Shown here in pieces: positions 1 through 5,548 of a stretch of 8,523 bases of DNA; the stretch's first letter is position 1, and each line of letters begins with the position of its first letter. The position numbers and the translations under genes were made by a program. The notes beneath the pieces were generated by a model. It did no database searches. It saw only the letters and a program-made list of their open reading frames with translations, and was not told where the DNA came from. Source of the stretch: Deltaproteobacteria bacterium (GTDB lineage: Bacteria > Desulfobacterota > DSM-4660 > Desulfatiglandales > HGW-15); the NCBI GenBank assembly GCA_020342025.1, contig CP070840.1:3994047-4002569 (forward strand). The letters are read 5' to 3'.

Positions 1-2
1 CG

Positions 3-680
3 GAAAGGGAACGTTTGGTCAGGGAACTCCTCGAACTGGTGTGCATGCTCTCCTTCCGGGATGCCATGGCCCACAGACTTTCGGGGGGCGAAACCCAGAG
101 AGTGGCCATTGCACGGGCCCTGGCCTGCTCTCCGGAAGTCATCTTGATGGATGAGCCTACGGCAAACGTGGATGTGGAAAATCAGATTGTCATTGAAAGG
201 ATTATCGGGGAGATCAATCGGAAAAGGGAGATCTCGGTCATCTTCACCACCCATAACATGATTCAGGCTTCACGACTGGCCGAAAAGACCGTGTTCCTTT
301 TCGAGGGAAGGGTCGCCCGATCAACCTATGAGAATATATTCAGCGGGTTTATCGAGGAGGATGAAAAAGGGGAAAAAACCTGTGTCCTTCAGGGTGGTGT
401 GAAGCTGCATGTGAAGAACGGGAAACCGGGTCCGGTAAGGATATCCATCGATCCGGAGAGGATCGAAATCTCGCAGGGAGATGGTGGTCTGTCCCCCAAA
501 AATGCATTTACGGGAAGGTTAATCCAGATTACGGATGAACACAGCCGTGTTCGGGCCCTGATGGATGTGGGCATCATGCTCAGTCTGCTCATTCAAAAAG
601 AGAGGCTTGAGGATCTGGATATCCGGGTCGGGATGAAGGTGGGGGTGTGCTGTCCAGAGGAATCCATAGAGGTATTCTGA
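3..680 (+). CDS. ABC transporter ATP-binding protein with C-terminal TOBE domain, molybdate/tungstate type (5' truncated)
   Basis: This is the ATP-hydrolysing subunit of an importer, probably for tungstate or molybdate, acting on the cytoplasmic face of the membrane. The frame is open from base 3, so the start and the Walker A motif lie to the left of the window. About 225 residues remain. The ABC signature LSGGETQRVAIARAL begins at base 78, followed by Walker B with its glutamate and D-loop (VILMDEPTANVD) and the switch histidine in TTHN near base 250. The last ~60 residues (from NAFTGRLIQIT to ESIEVF) have the pattern of a TOBE oxyanion-binding domain, as in ModC and WtpC-type ATPases. The following gene is a PBP-like regulator, a common partner of tungstate (tup-like) transporters. 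The ABC ATPase identity is certain. The substrate is inferred from the TOBE domain and the neighbours; sulfate or another oxyanion is possible. Confidence 0.88.
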   Translation, partial: ERERLVRELLELVCMLSFRDAMAHRLSGGETQRVAIARALACSPEVILMDEPTANVDVENQIVIERIIGEINRKREISVIFTTHNMIQASRLAEKTVFLFEGRVARSTYENIFSGFIEEDEKGEKTCVLQGGVKLHVKNGKPGPVRISIDPERIEISQGDGGLSPKNAFTGRLIQITDEHSRVRALMDVGIMLSLLIQKERLEDLDIRVGMKVGVCCPEESIEVF

Positions 681-702
681 GCTTACACGCATCAAAGTTA
701 CC

Positions 703-732
703 GATCATTTACAAATAATCAACGATATGATC
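703..732. promoter_or_regulatory. Inverted repeat overlapping the regulator's promoter (candidate operator)
   Basis: GATCAT at 703-708 and its exact reverse complement ATGATC at 727-732 are 24 bp apart, start to start. The arms touch the predicted -35 and -10 boxes, and the interior is A/T-rich. The placement suits an autoregulatory operator bound by the downstream helix-turn-helix protein. The arms are only 6 bp, so chance occurrence is a real possibility. Confidence 0.3.
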
Positions 733-736
733 TAAT
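708..736 (+). promoter_or_regulatory. Sigma-70-type promoter for the PBP-like regulator gene
   Basis: A -35 box TTTACA (708-713, 5 of 6 to consensus) and a -10 box TCTAAT (731-736, 5 of 6) are separated by exactly 17 bp. Transcription would start near 743, giving a leader of about 20 bases. A weak purine-rich ribosome site, GGGGGT (748-753), lies 9 bases before the ATG at 763. The promoter lies after the stop of the ABC ATPase gene, so the regulator can be expressed separately from the transporter. The call rests on sequence match alone. Confidence 0.55.
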
Positions 737-762
737 CCCCTCTCGACGGGGGTCAATGGCTT

Positions 763-1683
763 ATGGAAAAGAAAACCCTTCTCAACACCCGTGAGGTGGC
801 CGAATTTCTGGATATTAATGAGAAGATGGTTTATGGCCTGATCAGCGAGAAGGGTCTGCCGGCCACCAAGGTGACGGGAAAATGGTTGTTCCCCCGACAT
901 CTTGTAGAGAAGTGGCTGGAGAATCAGACCATCAACTATCCTGAAGGGGAAAAGGGAGTAAAACCTGGTCCGCAGCTTTTGATTATTGGGGGGAGCAATG
1001 ACATTCTTCTGGAGAGGACCATTTCCCTGTTCAGCCGTCTCTATCCCGATTTTTTGGCAGCCTTCTGCAATTTGGGAAGTCTGGGAGGCATAAAGGCCCT
1101 GAGTAAGGGCCTTTGCCACATCGCAAGCAGTCATCTCCTCCAGGACAATGAAGCGGAGTACAATTTCCTTTTTGCAAAGGAGGAATTGAGGCAACTGCCC
1201 GGGGTGGTCAATTTTTGCCTCAGGGAGCAGGGCATCCTGTTACAAAAAGGGAATCCAAAGAATATTCAGACCATTGAAGACCTGGGAAGGCCCGGGGCGC
1301 GGATTGTCAACCGTTCCATGGGAACTGGGACCCGGCTGTTATTGGACCGGGAACTGGAAAAGGCGGGCATTGCAGGCGACCGGATCGAGGGTTACCATAA
1401 GGAGTTGCCGTCTCATTTGGACGTGGGACTGGAAGTCCTCAGCGGAAGGGCGCATGCAGGCCCGGGTATCCGGACGGTCGCCAACCTCTTAGACCTGGAT
1501 TTTCTTCCCCTCCGCTGGGAGCGGTTCGATCTTCTCATCCCCAAAGAGCTTTTCTTTGAGAAGAGGGTGCAGCTTTTTCTGGGACTTCTCAATGATAAGG
1601 CTTTCAAGGAGCTGGCGAACGACCTTAACGGATATGATCTCAAGATTTGCGGAAAAATGGTCTTTCCCCAAGAGGTGCCGTGA
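763..1683 (+). CDS. Helix-turn-helix (excisionase-type) regulator with PBP-like ligand-binding domain
   Basis: A 306-residue, probably cytoplasmic, one-component regulator. Residues 5-53 form an excisionase/MerR-like winged helix-turn-helix: LLNTREVAEFLDINEKMVY, then KVTGKWLFPRHLVEKWL. Residues ~70-300 resemble the PBP-like domain (Pfam PBP_like, PF12727) found in molybdate/tungstate-linked regulators. It includes the anion-loop-like motif NRSMGTGTRLLLDREL (183-198), GYHKELPSH (210-218) and the HAGPGIRTVA segment (231-240). No signal peptide is visible, which agrees with an intracellular sensor rather than a secreted binding protein. The only in-frame start after the upstream stop (taa at 733) is the ATG at 763. 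It lies 82 bases after the ABC ATPase gene on the same strand and faces a MOT1 permease, so it probably senses molybdate or tungstate and controls one or both uptake systems. That role is inferred from domain and context. Confidence 0.85.
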   Translation: MEKKTLLNTREVAEFLDINEKMVYGLISEKGLPATKVTGKWLFPRHLVEKWLENQTINYPEGEKGVKPGPQLLIIGGSNDILLERTISLFSRLYPDFLAAFCNLGSLGGIKALSKGLCHIASSHLLQDNEAEYNFLFAKEELRQLPGVVNFCLREQGILLQKGNPKNIQTIEDLGRPGARIVNRSMGTGTRLLLDRELEKAGIAGDRIEGYHKELPSHLDVGLEVLSGRAHAGPGIRTVANLLDLDFLPLRWERFDLLIPKELFFEKRVQLFLGLLNDKAFKELANDLNGYDLKICGKMVFPQEVP

Positions 1684-1759
1684 TCAGAAAGCCCCCTTCC
1701 GAGAGATGGATCCAAAGTTTAGTTATCTTCGCTTTCCGCCGGGCCCATAGTGCATGGCG

Positions 1760-2959
1760 TCAAACAGTAAGTCTTTCTGATTTGAGGGCATATGCGAGGG
1801 CAATGCCCACTACAAAGCCGACCGCAAGATTGGAGGCGAGGGTAATTCCCAAAATCACCAATGCCACGAACAGGTCCTTCCTCTCATTAAGGTCTATTAT
1901 GGTCAGTGCAAGCTGGCTACCTGCAAAGATCAATAACACACCCAAGATAGAAATGGGCAGGAGATAAACCACGGCTAAAGCGTGGGTTCCCAGGAAAAGG
2001 GCAAGTACAACAAAGATCAATCCTATCATAAGATTGGATCCCGCTGTGCGGGCTCCGAAGCGATAGTGGGCCGCCAATCCTCCGGCACCGTGGCATAACG
2101 GCATTCCACCCACAAGAAAGCTCAAGAGATTGGCCAGACCCTGACTGATGCACAAGGCTCTGTATGTGACCTTTTTCGAGTCTTCCCCAAAATATTCCCT
2201 CGAAAGATCAGCATTGGCGATGACGGCATTCCCCAGTGTCATGGGGATCTGCGGAAGGACAAGAACGAGCAAAGCAAGAGTGAAATCGAGGCCGCTGGGT
2301 ATTCCGTATGGTAAGATCTTCGGAACGTAAAATCCCGGTCTGAACGCGTTGAACCCCTCATGGGTGCCCAAAAGCAGACCCAACAAAATGCCTCCACAGA
2401 CCACCATGAGACCAGCCGGTAGCCTCCTGTTGTCCAGCAGCAGGAAAGTCAAAATGCCTCCAATAACCCCGATCACGATTCCGATAGGGACGGGCCCTAC
2501 GGTCTGCAAGCTCAGATAGGGTTCCGCCGCTTCCTTAAGTACCTGGAATTTTGAGGCGCCCACCATGAACTTGACGCCCTGGGTCATTAACAGAGTCCCT
2601 GTTGAAATTTGTACACCTCTGACAACGGCCTTTGGTGTGTACTTCCCGACAAAAGTGACGGCGCCAGTGCCTCCAATGATCAAAAGAAAGAGGCCGATCA
2701 GGGCCCCTGAGGCCAAAACTTGAGGGGCACTCAACCCCATGGCGATGGCATAGGCGCCTATGACCTTCATAGGCTGGACCGGGACGGTAATGCCATAGTA
2801 GAGGCCCGAGAAAATAAAAAATATCCCCACGGCAAGAAACAGTCCGGAAGGGTTAAGACCATTGATCATGATCATGCCGATGGCCAAAGGGAGAAGTGTT
2901 CCTAGGTCGCCTAGTGAACCGGCAAACTCTAGTCGATTAAACTTGTATGGTGGGCTCAT
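1760..2959 (-). CDS. MOT1-family molybdate/sulfate permease
   Basis: A 399-residue integral membrane protein made almost wholly of hydrophobic segments (about 10-12 helices). It carries the hallmarks of the MOT1 branch of the sulfate-permease-like transporters (Pfam MFS_MOT1): GDLGTLLPLAIGM (17-29), VPVQPMK (59-65), PQIPMTLGNAVIA (236-248) and GGMPLCHGAGGL followed by HYRFGAR (284-304). Characterised plant and algal MOT1 proteins import molybdate with high affinity; bacterial members are annotated as sulfate/molybdate transporters. The start is set at the ATG at 2957-2959, because a strong Shine-Dalgarno (GTAGGAGGAT) sits just upstream and family similarity begins within 10 residues. The frame stays open to 3118, but that extension is polar, proline-rich and translated from a palindromic repeat. 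The gene is convergent with the PBP-like regulator, with 76 bp between stops, and has its own promoter. Molybdate rather than sulfate is favoured by the neighbours. Confidence 0.87.
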   Translation of the reverse strand: MSPPYKFNRLEFAGSLGDLGTLLPLAIGMIMINGLNPSGLFLAVGIFFIFSGLYYGITVPVQPMKVIGAYAIAMGLSAPQVLASGALIGLFLLIIGGTGAVTFVGKYTPKAVVRGVQISTGTLLMTQGVKFMVGASKFQVLKEAAEPYLSLQTVGPVPIGIVIGVIGGILTFLLLDNRRLPAGLMVVCGGILLGLLLGTHEGFNAFRPGFYVPKILPYGIPSGLDFTLALLVLVLPQIPMTLGNAVIANADLSREYFGEDSKKVTYRALCISQGLANLLSFLVGGMPLCHGAGGLAAHYRFGARTAGSNLMIGLIFVVLALFLGTHALAVVYLLPISILGVLLIFAGSQLALTIIDLNERKDLFVALVILGITLASNLAVGFVVGIALAYALKSERLTV

Positions 2960-2960
2960 G

Positions 2961-2970
2961 ATCCTCCTAC
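2961..2970 (-). promoter_or_regulatory. Shine-Dalgarno deciding the MOT1 start
   Basis: Read on the minus strand this is GTAGGAGGAT. It contains a full AGGAGG core, 3 bases from the ATG at 2959. The spacing is shorter than usual, but no comparable site precedes the upstream in-frame ATGs (2984-2986, 3059-3061, 3116-3118), so it supports the shorter 399-residue product. Confidence 0.7.
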
Positions 2971-2981
2971 AGCCTTGAGAG

Positions 2982-3058
2982 GTCATTGCGAATCCCCGAC
3001 AGCCTGCACCTGCGGAGGCGGGTGTCGGCGGCGAAGCCGTTCGGCCTAGAGGCAACTT
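2982..3058. repeat. GC-rich palindromic element in the MOT1 leader (possible dispersed repeat)
   Basis: This stretch is much more GC-rich than its flanks and is packed with nested inverted repeats. CCGACA (2996-3001) pairs with TGTCGG (3023-3028). CACCTGC (3007-3013) pairs, with one G-U, to GCGGGTG (3018-3024) across a GGAG loop. GCCGTTCGGC (3036-3045) is a near-perfect short palindrome. It begins GTCATTGCGA and ends near GAGGCAACTTC. These ends resemble, from memory, the GTCATTGCGA...GAGGCAATC palindromic repeats scattered through many bacterial genomes. The element would be transcribed as part of the MOT1 leader. Membership of a repeat family cannot be confirmed from one copy. Confidence 0.4.
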
Positions 3059-3120
3059 CATGGAATCCTCCCAATCCCGCTGTAATGAAAGAGGGCAAGG
3101 AAGGATTAGGGCTTGCAAAG

Positions 3121-3149
3121 ACTATATTATCCCACTAAACTCATGGCAA
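3121..3149 (-). promoter_or_regulatory. Sigma-70-type promoter for the MOT1 permease gene
   Basis: On the minus strand, TTGCCA (plus 3144-3149, 5 of 6 to the -35 consensus) and TATAGT (plus 3121-3126, 5 of 6 to the -10 consensus) are separated by exactly 17 bp. Transcription would begin near 3114 and give a leader of about 155 bases running through the palindromic element before the ATG at 2959. The divergent cyclodeaminase-like gene must be read from the same region. Only a poor plus-strand match (TTGCAA 3113-3118, 17 bp, TAAACT 3136-3141) is visible, overlapping this promoter. Confidence 0.5.
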
Positions 3150-3190
3150 GCGCAATATCGCCACAACCCTAATAGGATGGGAGAAGAAAA

Positions 3191-4294
3191 ATGGCTTTTG
3201 TCCTTCCGCTTTACAATCGTCCCGACTTCACCCAGCCCCCACTCGTGGAAGCGCCCACGGTGGTGTTCGACAAAGTGAAGCAACCAGGAGTGGCCCCTGA
3301 GAACTATCACGCCACGTCCATCTATCCTGAGTATTTCCATGTTCAAAAGGGAGAGTGGCTTTTGCCAAAGGAATCGCGAATGGATTGTGTCGCGGTACTG
3401 AGCAGGGACGGGTCCCTTCATGTTAAAGAATTCAGACATCTCAAAAAGGACGACTTGGTGGCCTGCGGTCGAGGTGAGAACGGCGAAGAGGGGATTTACG
3501 TTCATACGGGCGCCTTTGATCTTCCAGAATACCTTACAGAGAGATTTGCCTTTCGTACGCGGCTTACGCGTGAAACCTCCTTTTCCATAGACTATGACGA
3601 GCTATACGAGCTTCTAGAACATGAGCTGAAGGACGGTTTCATTGTCTGGGTGTTGGGGCCGGCTGTGGCATTTGATCGGGATGCCCGCAACGCCTTCGTG
3701 GAACTCATTAGGAGCGGATATGTTCATGCGCTCCTGGCAGGAAATGCGCTTGCAGTTCACGATGTGGAGGCTGCCATTTTCGGCACGGCCTTGGGTCAAG
3801 AGATCTACTCAAAGAAGATCGTGGAGTTGGGTCATTACAGGCACCTGGATGCCATCAACAGGATAAGGGCTCGAGGTTCCATAGAAAAGGCTATCCAGGA
3901 AGGACTGATAAAGGACGGGATCATGCGTGCCATCATCAAAAAGGAGATTCCCTATGTCCTGGCAGGCTCCATACGGGATGATGGTCCCCTGCCCGAGGTC
4001 ATAGAAGATGTGCATCGGGCACAGGACGAGATGCGGGCACTTGCTTGCCGCGCGACAACGGTCATTGCCTTGGCCACACAACTCCACGCCATCGCCACGG
4101 GAAATATGGTGCCATCCTACCAGGTGGTGGAGGAAAATCAGGTGAGGCCCGTCTACTTTTACTCTGTGGACATGTCCGAATTCGCCACAATCAAGTTGGC
4201 CAACCGAGGCTCCCTAACCGCCCACTCCATCCTGACCAACGTTCAGGACTTTGTCGTCACGGTGGAACGCGGCCTTCGGAAGAGATGCCAGTGA
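3191..4294 (+). CDS. TIGR00300-family ornithine cyclodeaminase-like protein lacking the N-terminal LOR/SDH domain
   Basis: A 367-residue soluble protein matching the main body of the TIGR00300/ArgZ-AgrE C-terminal family. Characterised relatives (methanogen enzyme, cyanobacterial AgrE C-terminal domain) convert ornithine to proline and ammonia using a bound nicotinamide cofactor. Residues ~30-110 form the middle domain (GVAPENYHATSIYPEY, MDC at 64-66). Residues ~150-365 form a Rossmann-like domain with LLAGNALAVHDVEAAIFGTA (181-200), HLDAINRIRARGSIEKA (218-234), LAGSIRDDGPLPEVIEDV (257-274) and ATGNMVP (302-308). Full-length members have ~90-100 more residues of LOR/SDH domain at the N-terminus. 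Here the start is fixed by an in-frame tag at 3173-3175 and a good GGGAG ribosome site 7 bases before the ATG, so that domain is genuinely absent. Nearby putA and arcC fit ornithine catabolism. It is unrelated to mu-crystallin-type ornithine cyclodeaminases. The family call is firm; the substrate is inferred. Confidence 0.8.
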   Translation: MAFVLPLYNRPDFTQPPLVEAPTVVFDKVKQPGVAPENYHATSIYPEYFHVQKGEWLLPKESRMDCVAVLSRDGSLHVKEFRHLKKDDLVACGRGENGEEGIYVHTGAFDLPEYLTERFAFRTRLTRETSFSIDYDELYELLEHELKDGFIVWVLGPAVAFDRDARNAFVELIRSGYVHALLAGNALAVHDVEAAIFGTALGQEIYSKKIVELGHYRHLDAINRIRARGSIEKAIQEGLIKDGIMRAIIKKEIPYVLAGSIRDDGPLPEVIEDVHRAQDEMRALACRATTVIALATQLHAIATGNMVPSYQVVEENQVRPVYFYSVDMSEFATIKLANRGSLTAHSILTNVQDFVVTVERGLRKRCQ

Positions 4295-4380
4295 GGCTTT
4301 TTAGAGCAACGTAAATTTTCTGTCTGCCCCATCCTTGATTTTCTGGGACTTCTTAATACAATTTGAAATGTAATAAATCC

Positions 4381-4492
4381 CAATGTCAAAGTCCCAATGC
4401 CAAATCAAATCCCAATGCTTCAATGCCAAATCCCTTTTTTGGCCTTTGGATTTTGACGTTTGTTTGGGTTTTGAGCTTTGACATTTGGCATT
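4381..4492. repeat. C/A-rich imperfect palindrome between convergent genes
   Basis: The left half repeats a CAATGYCAAA-like unit (4381-4390, 4395-4404, 4421-4430, with a variant CAATG at 4413). The right half is T/G-rich and carries the complements: CTTTGACATT (4476-4485) is the exact reverse complement of AATGTCAAAG (4382-4391), and TTTGGCATT (4484-4492) is the exact reverse complement of AATGCCAAA (4396-4404 and 4422-4430). The halves meet around a T-run and GGCC (near 4435-4444). The whole could fold into a long imperfect hairpin. It lies in the 276-bp space between the stops of the cyclodeaminase-like gene and arcC, where it could end transcription from both sides. No other gene or simple terminator is seen in this gap. 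Confidence 0.6.
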
Positions 4493-4570
4493 CGCGCGAG
4501 ATTGGTTCTATCAGAAGGCATTTCCTTGACTTGAAGCTGTCATTTAGATGGAGGGGTGTTTACCTGAGAA

Positions 4571-5509
4571 TCAGCGCGCAACTTCTGTTCCCGCTTTTCC
4601 TGCCACGGCGTCTTCGATGCCTCGAATAGAGGTAATGACCGCCCTTTTGCCACCGCTCCTTATGAACTGCACGGCTGCTTCCACTTTGGGGCCCATGGAA
4701 CCAGCGGGAAAATGACCTTCTTTCATGTAACGATCCGCTTGTTCCAGGGTTAACGCGCGAAGGAACTCTTGTTCCGGTTGCCCAAAATTCAAGGCGGCGC
4801 CTTCCACATCGGTTGCGATGAGAAAGATGTCCACTCCCACCTCCTCAGCGAGCTTTGCACTGGCTAGGTCTTTATCGATAACGGCATCCACGCCCTGAAA
4901 GGCTCTGCCCTCGCGGATGACTGGGATGCCTCCCCCGCCGCAGCATATAACGATAAAACCTTCTTGGATGAGTTTTTGGATCTCACGTTTTTCCACAATG
5001 GTGATGGGTCTGGGTGAAGCGACGACTCGACGGTATCCTTTTGCCGTCTTTTGAGTGGGGTAAGGGAGCGTTTTTGCTCTCTCTGCGGTAAAGTGGGGGC
5101 CAATGGGCTTGGACGGATTTTGGAAGGCAGGATCTTTTTCATCAACAACCACATAACTGATAAGACTGACCAGTTTCTGTTCGGTGTGTATACCCAATTT
5201 CATGAGCTCAGCATCTAGGGTGGATTCGATCATGTAGCCGATCTGACCTTGGGTTTGGGCCACCAAAATCTCAAGGGGTAAACGGGGGATATCACTGGAA
5301 CACTCTTGTTGCAGGAGCAGGTTGCCAACCTGAGGGGCGTTCCCATGGGTGATGAGGATACTATAATCTCTGGAGAGTCGCGCAATCTGCTGGATAGGAA
5401 TTTTGAGATTCTGAAACTGTTCTTCCACAGTGCCCACTTGACCTTTACGGATCAGGGCATTGCCGCCAAGGGCTACGAGTAACATTTCTTTTCTGGTCTC
5501 GCTTTTCAT
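4571..5509 (-). CDS. arcC: Carbamate kinase
   Basis: A 312-residue cytoplasmic enzyme of the amino-acid kinase fold. It catalyses reversible phosphate transfer between carbamoyl phosphate and ADP, usually yielding ATP, ammonia and CO2 in arginine or purine-derivative fermentation. Family motifs in order: VALGGNALI (12-20), THGNAPQVGN (54-63), QTQGQIGYMI (85-94), CCGGGGIPV (189-197), GVDAVIDKDLASAKLAEEV (206-224), LIATDVEGAAL (230-240) and GSMGPKVEAAV (270-280). The length is typical. Two small departures from the usual pattern are A58 (usually glycine in THGNGPQVG) and FPAGSM instead of F-A-P-G-S-M. The start at 5509 is preceded by a weak GGAAG ribosome site. It is the second gene of an operon, 30 bp after the cDPG-synthetase-like gene. 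Arginine deiminase and ornithine carbamoyltransferase are not in the window, so the source of carbamoyl phosphate is unknown. Confidence 0.93.
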   Translation of the reverse strand: MKSETRKEMLLVALGGNALIRKGQVGTVEEQFQNLKIPIQQIARLSRDYSILITHGNAPQVGNLLLQQECSSDIPRLPLEILVAQTQGQIGYMIESTLDAELMKLGIHTEQKLVSLISYVVVDEKDPAFQNPSKPIGPHFTAERAKTLPYPTQKTAKGYRRVVASPRPITIVEKREIQKLIQEGFIVICCGGGGIPVIREGRAFQGVDAVIDKDLASAKLAEEVGVDIFLIATDVEGAALNFGQPEQEFLRALTLEQADRYMKEGHFPAGSMGPKVEAAVQFIRSGGKRAVITSIRGIEDAVAGKAGTEVAR

Positions 5510-5532
5510 GATGTCGCTTCCGCCACAACGGA

Positions 5533-5548
5533 AAACCGTTTACGGTTT
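5533..5548. other. Small perfect hairpin over the stop codon between the two operon genes
   Basis: AAACCG (5533-5538) and CGGTTT (5543-5548) pair perfectly around TTTA. The structure overlaps the stop codon of the upstream minus-strand gene (5540-5542). With a 6-bp stem and no T-run it is unlikely to end transcription. It could tune mRNA stability or translation of arcC, but it may be chance. Confidence 0.3.

Noticed and set aside
709..1194. 161-codon open frame antisense to the PBP-like regulator
   Set aside because: It lies opposite a well-supported gene, has no recognisable domain and no good start context, and is a typical shadow frame.
1684..1759. Terminator between the convergent regulator and MOT1 genes
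   Set aside because: No convincing stem with a T-run could be found in the 76 bases.
2960..3118. 53-residue N-terminal extension of the MOT1 open frame
   Set aside because: It is polar and proline-rich, translated from a palindromic GC-rich repeat, and not part of the family. A strong AGGAGG lies immediately before the internal ATG at 2959.
3122..3505. 127-codon open frame on the minus strand over the start of the cyclodeaminase-like gene
   Set aside because: It overlaps a confident gene and the promoter region, has mixed composition and shows no family motif.
4381..4430. CAATG-unit repeats considered as a CRISPR array
   Set aside because: The units are about 10 bp and irregularly spaced, with no 30-bp class repeats or unique spacers and no cas genes nearby.
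4363..4629. 88-codon open frame over the convergent intergenic repeat
   Set aside because: Its sequence derives from the CAATGYCAAA repeat units and then runs antisense into the end of arcC. No ribosome site or domain is visible.
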